Shown here: positions 1 through 4,690 of the stretch, one piece after another
How positions within the stretch are numbered: position 1 is the stretch's first letter
Layout of the letters: every line of letters starts with the position of its first letter
The notes under the pieces: generated by a model
What the model was told of the DNA's origin: nothing
Databases searched by the model: none
The model's input: the letters and a program-made list of their open reading frames with translations, nothing else
Translations under genes and position numbers: made by a program
NCBI GenBank assembly: GCA_019454665.1
Contig: JACFNW010000071.1
Coordinates: forward strand, 2,173 to 8,556
From: Fimbriimonadaceae bacterium
GTDB lineage: Bacteria; Armatimonadota; Fimbriimonadia; Fimbriimonadales; Fimbriimonadaceae
DNA: 6,384 nt
Direction: 5' to 3'

Positions 1-42
1 CATGGCGAACGCGACGCCCATGGCGAAAGCCAATGCCTTCAT
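1..42 (-). CDS. Partial gene downstream of csrA, N-terminal signal-peptide-like start only
   Basis: Only the first 14 codons lie in the window; the gene runs off the left edge. The visible residues are [14 protein letters not shown]: a lysine at position 2 followed by an unbroken hydrophobic stretch, which is what a signal peptide or N-terminal membrane anchor looks like. The ATG (42..40) overlaps the csrA TGA (41..39) as ATGA, so translation is probably coupled to csrA and the gene belongs to the same transcript. No independent Shine-Dalgarno sequence is obvious. The operon context suggests a flagellar or envelope protein, but nothing in 14 residues identifies a family. Confidence 0.55.
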   Translation of the reverse strand, partial: MKALAFAMGVAFAM

Positions 43-257
43 GGGATGTGCGCGTCCGGGATGTCGGAGGGATCCACGTTCGCAGAACTGCGGTTCTCCT
101 CTTGAATCTGCTGGTAGATCTCCTTTCGGTGGACGGCGACGTCCCTCGGCGCGCGGATGCCCAATCGCACCTGTTCGCCGCGCACTTCCAGTATCACGAC
201 TTCCACATCGTCTCCAATCACGATGCTCTGATGAACCTTTCGAGTCAGGACAAGCAT
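39..257 (-). CDS. csrA: CsrA, carbon storage / translational regulator
   Basis: A 72-residue protein matching CsrA over its whole length. CsrA is a homodimer that binds GGA motifs in mRNA leaders and usually blocks ribosome access; in FliW-containing bacteria it represses flagellin translation. Family hallmarks seen here are the start MLVLTRK (L4 and R6 line the RNA-binding face) and the block [16 protein letters not shown] at 33-48, with the critical R44. After Y48 comes IQEEN (51-55) and a polar tail, giving the longer C-terminus typical of CsrAs that are antagonised by FliW; N55 of the Bacillus protein has been linked to FliW binding. The ATG is preceded by GGCGGTGAG at 269..261, a usable ribosome binding site. 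It lies 51 bp after fliW, and its stop overlaps the next gene. Family assignment is very secure; the FliW partnership is inferred from the adjacent gene. Confidence 0.96.
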   Translation of the reverse strand: MLVLTRKVHQSIVIGDDVEVVILEVRGEQVRLGIRAPRDVAVHRKEIYQQIQEENRSSANVDPSDIPDAHIP

Positions 258-308
258 TCGCTCACCGCCATCCGTGGCCTGCGTGGGCGTTTCGAGGGCG
301 CGGAACCG

Positions 309-758
309 CTAGGCGGCGACCGCTTCGGACCGAGACCGTTGAAACACCCGGTGCCGTATAGTATACGTCCCGCCGTCGAGTGCGATTTGCTTCCCGATCC
401 GCTTGGAAAGATTGATGACCAAGGGACCCAGGAGGTTGAGCGTCATCCCCTCGGGCTTTCCGGGCGGAATGCTGGCCGTGGCCAGGATCATCCGGGCCTC
501 CGAATCGGTCAGAGCGAGGTCGGTCTCGTCCGAGGCGCGCAGTTGCGGATCGTAGTCGGCGACGTACGCCCACGGGTCGCAGACCAGCAGACTCATCGAG
601 GGCTCGTCGAGCGACTGGAGCCACCGAAACGGGCTGCCGGGCTTGTGCTCTAGGATCAGGAACCGCTTCATCGCGGGTAGCCCCATCAGGCCCTGCGGGA
701 ACGTCAGGATGTCCTCTTCGTTATATTCCACCATACCAAACCGGGTGCTCAACGTCAT
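309..758 (-). CDS. fliW: FliW, flagellar assembly factor and CsrA antagonist
   Basis: A 149-residue cytoplasmic protein, close to the roughly 145 residues usual for FliW. FliW binds flagellin and, when flagellin is exported, is freed to bind CsrA and relieve its repression. Sequence support is the N-terminal pattern MTLSTRFGMVEYNEEDILTF followed by PQGLMGLP (20-27), then FLILEH, SPFRWLQSLDEPSMSLLVCDPW and YDPQL, which parallel the Bacillus protein segment by segment. The middle part includes LNLLGPLVINL, the usual FliW beta-strand pair. It begins 8 bp after the flgL stop with a GAGAG-type purine run just before the ATG, and csrA follows 51 bp later. This fits the known flgL-fliW-csrA order, so the genes are probably cotranscribed and the regulators act on flagellar products made from the same locus. 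Confidence 0.95.
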   Translation of the reverse strand: MTLSTRFGMVEYNEEDILTFPQGLMGLPAMKRFLILEHKPGSPFRWLQSLDEPSMSLLVCDPWAYVADYDPQLRASDETDLALTDSEARMILATASIPPGKPEGMTLNLLGPLVINLSKRIGKQIALDGGTYTIRHRVFQRSRSEAVAA

Positions 759-766
759 GGCTCTCT

Positions 767-1651
767 CTACGATCGAATGAAGTCCATGAGGCTCGATCCG
801 AACGACCGGCTCATGACCTGAAGGGCGGCGGTGTACGCCACCTCGGCCGCCTGGAACTCGGTGATCGCGACGCTCAGGTCCACGTCCTCGGAGTCCGAAA
901 TCGTCTTGGCGAACTGATCAATCCGCCGCTGATGGTGCGCGGCGGTCGCGTCCAGCCCCCTCATGCTGGCGCCCACGTCGCCGCGAAGCGAGACCACTCC
1001 TTGAATCGCCGCTTGGACTTGTTGCAGGCCGGTTTCGCCGAGCCGCTTGGCGTCGCCGCTCTCCAGCGCCTGGCGAATCTCGGCAAGGGCCTCGAACGCC
1101 TGGGTCAGATGGGTTCGCGCCGCAACGTTGGCCGCTTCGGTTTCGCCGGGGGCGACTTCCACCAGAATGCGCCCGTCGTCGCCGTGGTACACGATCCCGG
1201 TCTCGGTGGCCTCGAAGGGTTTGGTGCCGGAGTTCCGGCCCGCGAACAGGTACTGATCTTTGCTGCCCTTGCTGTTGGCCAGGTTCAGCAGCCGATCCTC
1301 GATGCCCTTGAGCTCGGCGAGGAGGCCATCGCGCGTGGCTTGGTCGTTGAGTCCGTTGGAACCCTTGACCGCGAGTTCGTTCGCTCGGCGGAGCACCGTG
1401 GTGACTTCGCCCAGGGCCTGCTCGCTCAAGCCGAGTTCGGCGTTTGCGGAGGCGATGTTGGCGCGGTACTGCTCGGCGCGCGCGCTTGCGCGGCGCAACT
1501 CGATGCCTTGGGCGGCGATCGCGGGATCGTCGCTCATGGTTTCGACGCGCTTGCCCGTGGTCACTCGGCGCTGGGCTTCGAACAACGCCCGTTGGGCGCT
1601 GCCGATGCGCTCGTTGCCCACGTGAAACTGGTACTGGGACGAGATTCTCAT
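767..1651 (-). CDS. flgL: FlgL, flagellar hook-associated protein 3 (hook-filament junction)
   Basis: A 294-residue flagellin-like protein. FlgL forms, with FlgK, the junction rings between hook and filament and is exported by the flagellar type III apparatus, so no signal peptide is expected and none is seen. The N-terminal flagellin domain (about 1-140) shows MRISSQYQFHVG, a long heptad-rich helix (AQRRVTTGKRVETMSDDPA at 26-44), RANELAVKGSNG and YLFAGRNSGTKPF, the last diagnostic of FlgL. The C-terminal helix (about 255-294) reads DVDLSVAITEFQAAEVAYTA and ends SLMDFIRS. The short central region gives a compact FlgL at the lower end of the usual size. The start is clear because the family motif begins at the ATG, but the upstream bases form only a poor ribosome binding site that lies inside an inverted repeat. 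No flgK precedes it in the window. Confidence 0.95.
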   Translation of the reverse strand: MRISSQYQFHVGNERIGSAQRALFEAQRRVTTGKRVETMSDDPAIAAQGIELRRASARAEQYRANIASANAELGLSEQALGEVTTVLRRANELAVKGSNGLNDQATRDGLLAELKGIEDRLLNLANSKGSKDQYLFAGRNSGTKPFEATETGIVYHGDDGRILVEVAPGETEAANVAARTHLTQAFEALAEIRQALESGDAKRLGETGLQQVQAAIQGVVSLRGDVGASMRGLDATAAHHQRRIDQFAKTISDSEDVDLSVAITEFQAAEVAYTAALQVMSRSFGSSLMDFIRS

Positions 1652-1652
1652 A

Positions 1653-1688
1653 CGAGGTCCGTCCCGTATTCTCGGTTCGAGGACCTCG
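1653..1688 (-). promoter_or_regulatory. Inverted repeat that pairs the bases just upstream of the flgL start
   Basis: On the flgL mRNA, CGAGGTCC (1688..1681) is perfectly complementary to GGACCTCG (1660..1653), giving an 8-bp stem around a 20-nt loop. The downstream arm ends one base before the flgL ATG and covers the only GGA-containing stretch in ribosome-binding position. The loop and arm together contain two GGA triplets (within CGGGACGGACC), one in the loop and one in the stem, and ACGGA fits the ANGGA core that CsrA recognises. A role in restricting flgL translation, possibly modulated by CsrA, is inference. The repeat itself is directly visible. Confidence 0.55.
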
Positions 1689-1699
1689 AACTGGAGGAT

Positions 1700-1726
1700 C
1701 GGGCCCCGCGAATTTGCCAGGGCCCG
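1700..1726 (-). repeat. Inverted repeat in the flgL leader (alternative to the neighbouring hairpin)
   Basis: CGGGCCC at 1700-1706 pairs with GGGCCCG at 1720-1726, leaving a 13-nt loop that contains the AT-rich AATTT. Four bases of one arm (1723-1726) are also used by the larger hairpin at 1723-1755, so the two cannot both be fully formed. No function is assigned. Confidence 0.4.
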
Positions 1727-1755
1727 GCGACCCCGCAGGAATGCGGGGTGCCGGG
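1723..1755 (-). repeat. Strong hairpin in the presumed flgL leader
   Basis: CCCGGC (1723-1728) and ACCCCGCA (1730-1737) pair with TGCGGGGT (1742-1749) and GCCGGG (1750-1755), a 14-bp GC-rich stem with one bulged base at 1729 and a four-base loop. Read on the plus strand the loop is GGAA, a GNRA tetraloop; read on the flgL strand it is TTCC. There is no run of T on either side, so it is not a canonical intrinsic terminator. It begins about 72 bases upstream of flgL. It may act as a leader structure or a barrier between the divergent units. Confidence 0.5.
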
Positions 1756-1815
1756 TTGTCGAGGGGTGTTGTCTGAGGGCTCGAAAAGCCGCCGTTCCGC
1801 GACGCCATTCTCGAC

Positions 1816-1844
1816 TCGACAGCCGATGAGTGTTAGGCTATATC
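1816..1844 (+). promoter_or_regulatory. Candidate housekeeping promoter for the phosphorylase operon
   Basis: TCGACA at 1816-1821 matches the sigma-70 -35 consensus TTGACA at five of six positions. After a 17-bp spacer, TATATC at 1839-1844 matches the -10 consensus at four of six. This is the only AT-rich spot in the gap. Transcription would begin near 1851 and leave a leader of about 190 nt before the GTG start. It is a prediction by eye. Confidence 0.4.
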
Positions 1845-1866
1845 GAGCGTCTGACGTTCCGTGCAA
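1837..1866 (-). promoter_or_regulatory. Weak candidate promoter for the flgL operon
   Basis: On the minus strand TTGCAC (1866..1861) is followed after 18 bp by TATAGC (1842..1837). The -10 overlaps the -10 of the plus-strand candidate, so the two would compete. The -35 match is poor. I saw no sigma-54 or FliA-type pattern upstream of flgL. Transcription from here would give a leader of about 180 nt containing the hairpins at 1723-1755, 1700-1726 and 1653-1688. Confidence 0.25.
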
Positions 1867-1919
1867 CTTCGTCCCGATTCCGTGGAACTTGCGGCGTCTG
1901 CTTCCTGTCCAAGGTAGAT

Positions 1920-1936
1920 GTGCGGGCACCCCGCAC
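1920..1936 (+). repeat. Perfect 7-bp hairpin in the phosphorylase leader
   Basis: GTGCGGG (1920-1926) and CCCGCAC (1930-1936) form a perfect stem around the loop CAC. It is followed by TCCTCC rather than a T-run, so it is not a standard terminator. It lies within the predicted leader, about 100 bases upstream of the GTG start. Confidence 0.45.
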
Positions 1937-1988
1937 TCCTCCATCGTTGAAACGCACCGTCGGCATGGAACCCGCGAGGGTGGATCGA

Positions 1989-2042
1989 ATGTCTGACGCG
2001 AGCCCGTCGCCGGTTGCCCCGGGGAGTCTGGTCGCGTCGTGA
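1989..2042 (+). CDS. Possible 17-residue leader peptide coupled to the phosphorylase gene
   Basis: The frame ATG at 1989 encodes MSDASPSPVAPGSLVAS and stops at TGA 2040-2042, overlapping the phosphorylase GTG (2039-2041) as GTGA. GAGGG at 1976-1980 lies 8 bases before the ATG, a good ribosome binding site; the phosphorylase GTG itself has only GGGGAG at an over-long 12-base spacing. Ribosomes ending on this short frame could re-initiate on the GTG. The peptide resembles no known family and has no run of regulatory codons. An in-frame ATG at 1965 would lengthen it by eight residues. The overlap is seen; translation is inferred, and chance is a real alternative for so short a frame. Confidence 0.3.
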   Translation: MSDASPSPVAPGSLVAS

Positions 2043-3349
2043 CTGCGTTTCGGATGCTCGATTTCATCGCCGCCCGTCGCGACCGACGCGAGCATGGCGC
2101 CCAGGCGATCCACGCGTTCGTCGGCCAACTGGTGAGCGGTGCGATTCCCGACTATCAGACAGCGGCGTGGCTGATGGCGGCCGTCCTGAACCCGCTCAAC
2201 GAGAACGACACGGCCATCCTCACGCAGGCGATGGCCTCGAGCGGCGTCACCCTCGACCTCTCCGAACTGCCCAAACCTTGGCTCGACAAACACAGCACGG
2301 GCGGGGTCGGCGACAAAACGACCATCGCACTCGTCCCGGCGCTCGCCGCATGCGGCGCGACGATGGTCAAGATGAGCGGTCGCGGGCTGGGGATCACCGG
2401 CGGCACGATCGACAAACTCGCCTCGATTCCCGGCATGCGCCTCGACTTCGATCCAGACGAACTCGTCGAGCTTGCCGCCGATACTCACTTGGCCGTTGCA
2501 GGGGCAAACAGGTCCATCGCCGCCGCCGACAAAATCCTCTACGAGTTGCGCGACGCGACGGGCACCGTGTCGTGCATCCCACTTATCGTTTCCAGCATCC
2601 TCAGCAAGAAGATCGCGGGCGGCGCGAAGCACGTGATGCTCGACGTGAAGGTGGGTTCCGGGGCGTTCATGACCAATCTGGTCGAAGCGCGCGAACTCGC
2701 CGGCTGGCTCGTGAGAACGGGACGAAAGGCGGGCCTGAACATCCGCGCCGCGGTCACCGACATGTCGTGTCCGCTCGGGCGGACGGTCGGCAACGCGCTC
2801 GAAGTCTACGAGGCGTTCGACTTTCTGGCGGGCAAGCCCTCGGGTCGCTTCGGCGAACTGTGCATCGAGCTCGGCGGTCAGGCTTTGGACCTTGCCGGAC
2901 TTGCCCACTCGCCAAGACACGGCCGCGAGCGGCTCCGCGAGGCGGTCACATCGGGCCAGGCCCTAAGGAAGGCCGGCGAGTGGCTCGACACCCAGGGCGG
3001 CTCGTTCGAGGCCGTCCTGAACCGAAAACTCCCTGCCGCTCCCGTCCAGCTCCAGTGGCGGCACAAAGGCGGGCGGAAGTTCGTGGAGTCCATCGAAGCG
3101 GGGGAAGTCGGAGCCTTGGTGGTCGAGTTGGGTGGAGGCCGGAGGAAGAAGGAGGACGAGATAGACCCGTCCGTCGGGGTCGAGTTCATGGTCGAGCAGG
3201 GCTCGCCGATCGGCGATGGAGACACGGTGGCCCGAATCCACGCCCGAAACGACGAGGAAGCGGCCGAGGCGCTGGAGCGCCTCAAATCGTCCGTGAGTCT
3301 GGTGGACAAGCCCGTTCGCATCGCTCCCCTCGTGTTCGACGTACTTTAG
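2039..3349 (+). CDS. deoA: Pyrimidine-nucleoside / thymidine phosphorylase
   Basis: A 436-residue cytoplasmic salvage enzyme that splits thymidine, and probably uridine, with phosphate into base and (deoxy)ribose 1-phosphate. It has an N-terminal helical domain, the phosphate-binding motif DKHSTGGVGDKT (83-94), SGRGLGITGGT (113-123), RDATGTV (171-177), PLIVSSILSKK (181-191) and DVKVGSGAFM (202-211), then the C-terminal PYNP domain with LGGGRRKKEDEID. With the GTG start, K84, H85, S86, S113, T123, R171, S186 and K190 fall at the same numbers as the active-site residues of E. coli DeoA, which supports that start; an in-frame ATG at 2054 is less likely. Lys111 occupies a position that is Met in DeoA and Lys in the broader-specificity Pdp enzymes, so Pdp activity is plausible. 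Oddities: Ile119 replaces a usually conserved His, and Ala128 replaces the Glu ending the family signature. No terminator separates it from the next gene. Confidence 0.95.
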   Translation: MTAFRMLDFIAARRDRREHGAQAIHAFVGQLVSGAIPDYQTAAWLMAAVLNPLNENDTAILTQAMASSGVTLDLSELPKPWLDKHSTGGVGDKTTIALVPALAACGATMVKMSGRGLGITGGTIDKLASIPGMRLDFDPDELVELAADTHLAVAGANRSIAAADKILYELRDATGTVSCIPLIVSSILSKKIAGGAKHVMLDVKVGSGAFMTNLVEARELAGWLVRTGRKAGLNIRAAVTDMSCPLGRTVGNALEVYEAFDFLAGKPSGRFGELCIELGGQALDLAGLAHSPRHGRERLREAVTSGQALRKAGEWLDTQGGSFEAVLNRKLPAAPVQLQWRHKGGRKFVESIEAGEVGALVVELGGGRRKKEDEIDPSVGVEFMVEQGSPIGDGDTVARIHARNDEEAAEALERLKSSVSLVDKPVRIAPLVFDVL

Positions 3350-3371
3350 CCAGGACCCAACGTGCGGAAAC

Positions 3372-3399
3372 TTTCGACGTCCCAATCGGGGTCTACTCT
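3372..3399 (+). promoter_or_regulatory. Weak candidate promoter before the pseudopeptidase gene
   Basis: TTTCGA (3372-3377) and TACTCT (3394-3399) are separated by 16 bp, just upstream of the ATG at 3416, in a locally AT-richer stretch than its surroundings. Both boxes are imperfect. If real, transcription would start within about 10 bases of the ATG and give a nearly leaderless message, which would fit the lack of a ribosome binding site there. If the GTG at 3362 is the true start, this lies within the gene. Confidence 0.2.
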
Positions 3400-3415
3400 A
3401 ATTGAACACCCCAAA

Positions 3416-4690
3416 ATGAGCGATACACAGAAGAGCATCCAAGCGGCGCTTGCCGTCGTGATTGCCGCCAGCGCGTTTCTGGTCGGCTTGAACATGCGGG
3501 ACAAGGCCGACCTCGGGGGCGCCAAGCTGGTGTCGAACGATCAGACCGTGGCCCTGGCCGCCGGTGGGAACACGGGGCGTGGCGCCGTGGCTCACGTGGA
3601 AGACCGGCAGTATGTCTCGGCCATCGTCGAGATGCTGGACCGCGCCTATGTCGAGCCCATCGAAGACCGGAGCAAGCTGGGTTCCGGTGCGGTCCGAGGC
3701 ATGATCGCCCGCTTGGCCGATGCCGAATCCCTCTTCTACGATGCCGAAGCCTTCAAGCGGTTGGAAGCCGCCCGCGCAGGCCGTTTCGAGGGGATCGGCG
3801 TGGTGACGCGGTTCGACCTGACCAAGGTCGCAGACGACGAAACCGAAGGCGAGGCCACCAAGAGGGAAGCCGCCATGCTCCCCCGCGTCCTGATCGCGAG
3901 CGTCGCGCCGGACAGTCCGGCCGAAGCGGCTGGACTCAAAGCCGGGGATGTGGTCACCGGAGTGGACGGGAAGTGGGTGGTCAACGCAGACGACATCCTG
4001 GCCCTGCGCAAACTCCAACAGGAAACCGAAGACCCAGCCAAGACGGCGGCCCAGAAAGCCGAGGCCGACAAGCGGTTCATCGCCGCCCGAAAGTCCATGG
4101 TGGAACGGATGCGCAACAGCATGATGCCCATGCGGGCGCAGGAACTGCTGACGGCGGGCACCGAAGGATCGGTCAAGGTCGCGGTTCGGCGCGGCCGGCA
4201 AGTCATCGAGAGCACCATCGCCAAGCGGGCGACCCTCTTGCCGCTCGTCGCCGAAGGGCCCACCGGGATCAGGTTCTTCTTTGCGCCAGAGGCCGTCGCG
4301 GACCTCGAGGCAGCGCTCGGGGAGAAGAGTCCGGTTCGCTTGGACTTGACCCAAAACGCCACCGGTGACGAGTCCACGTTGACCGCCTTTCTCGGGCTGT
4401 TCGGTGGGGCTGGCGACTACGGCGTCATCCGCTCGGAGAGACCCGACGCTCCAGCCCGCCCGCTTACGGTTTCCAAGGGCCGCCAGGAGGCGGTTCCGGT
4501 CGTGATCAAAGTGGACGCTTCCACACGGGGACCCGCCGCAATTTTCGCCAAGGCGCTCGAAGGCAAGGGGATCGCACGGTTGGAAGGAAAGCTGGACGAA
4601 GCAGCTCTGGTCGTGGCCAAGACCGTTCGGCTGGCCGATGGCAGCGGGTACACGCTCAACACCGGGCGATTCGAAGGAGCGACGCGATGA
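3416..4690 (+). CDS. Membrane-anchored S41-family pseudopeptidase with PDZ domain
   Basis: A 424-residue protein organised like the S41 peptidase encoded next. It has an N-terminal hydrophobic anchor (about 9-26, ending VGLNMRD), an N-terminal helical domain, a PDZ domain (about 155-260; SPAEAAGLKAGDVVTGVDGK) and a C-terminal S41-like core. The core lacks catalysis: the DLRGNPGG strand-turn is DLTQNATG (310-317), the nucleophile Ser is Gly372 in DASTRGPAAIFAKAL, and the general-base Lys and its partner Gln are Ala397 and Ala401. The spacings D-to-Ser (62) and Ser-to-Lys (25) are kept exactly, so the fold is probably intact. The PDZ carries a charged helical insertion at about 198-245, and the chain ends about 56 residues earlier than its neighbour. 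The ATG is preferred because the anchor aligns with the neighbour's N-terminus; a GTG at 3362, with AGGA at 3352-3355, would add 18 residues. The likely role is scaffold or substrate adaptor for the next protein (inference). Confidence 0.8.
   Translation: MSDTQKSIQAALAVVIAASAFLVGLNMRDKADLGGAKLVSNDQTVALAAGGNTGRGAVAHVEDRQYVSAIVEMLDRAYVEPIEDRSKLGSGAVRGMIARLADAESLFYDAEAFKRLEAARAGRFEGIGVVTRFDLTKVADDETEGEATKREAAMLPRVLIASVAPDSPAEAAGLKAGDVVTGVDGKWVVNADDILALRKLQQETEDPAKTAAQKAEADKRFIAARKSMVERMRNSMMPMRAQELLTAGTEGSVKVAVRRGRQVIESTIAKRATLLPLVAEGPTGIRFFFAPEAVADLEAALGEKSPVRLDLTQNATGDESTLTAFLGLFGGAGDYGVIRSERPDAPARPLTVSKGRQEAVPVVIKVDASTRGPAAIFAKALEGKGIARLEGKLDEAALVVAKTVRLADGSGYTLNTGRFEGATR

Larger units (their letters stand above)
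1652..2038. other. Divergent intergenic region between flgL and the nucleoside phosphorylase gene
   Basis: These 387 bases hold no convincing full-length gene. Long open frames cross the region on both strands, but they run on antisense through flgL or through the phosphorylase and show no family pattern. The region contains an AT-rich bidirectional promoter candidate around 1837-1844, three inverted repeats on the flgL side, one on the phosphorylase side, a shared 16-nt sequence in each leader, and a 17-codon frame that overlaps the phosphorylase start. Confidence 0.7.

Noticed and set aside
33..653. Open frame on the plus strand opposite csrA and fliW
   Set aside because: Antisense to two well-recognised genes and spans their intergenic gap with no family signal.
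1716..1735. Possible sigma-54 promoter upstream of flgL (TGGCAAATTCGCG on the minus strand)
   Set aside because: It has a -24-like TGGC but no GC at the required 10-base distance, so it does not meet the sigma-54 pattern.
932..1996. Long open frame on the plus strand opposite flgL (354 codons)
   Set aside because: It is antisense to a certain FlgL, has no recognisable family pattern and an Arg/Gly/Ala-rich composition typical of antisense frames in GC-rich DNA.
1838..2920. Long open frame on the minus strand opposite the phosphorylase gene (360 codons)
   Set aside because: It is antisense to a clear family member with intact catalytic motifs; composition is that of a shadow frame.
3376..3393. 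Small inverted repeat GAC-CCC / GGG-GTC between the phosphorylase and pseudopeptidase genes
   Set aside because: Only 6 bp with an internal two-base bulge and no T-run; too weak to call a terminator.
2014..3405. 463-codon frame on the plus strand overlapping the phosphorylase
   Set aside because: Arg/Pro/Gly-rich out-of-frame reading of the phosphorylase gene, with no conserved motif.
3416..4690. Pseudopeptidase gene as a decaying pseudogene
   Set aside because: It has no internal stop or frameshift, keeps S41 spacing and PDZ motifs, and drives the coupled start of the next gene, so it is more likely a functional non-enzymatic protein.
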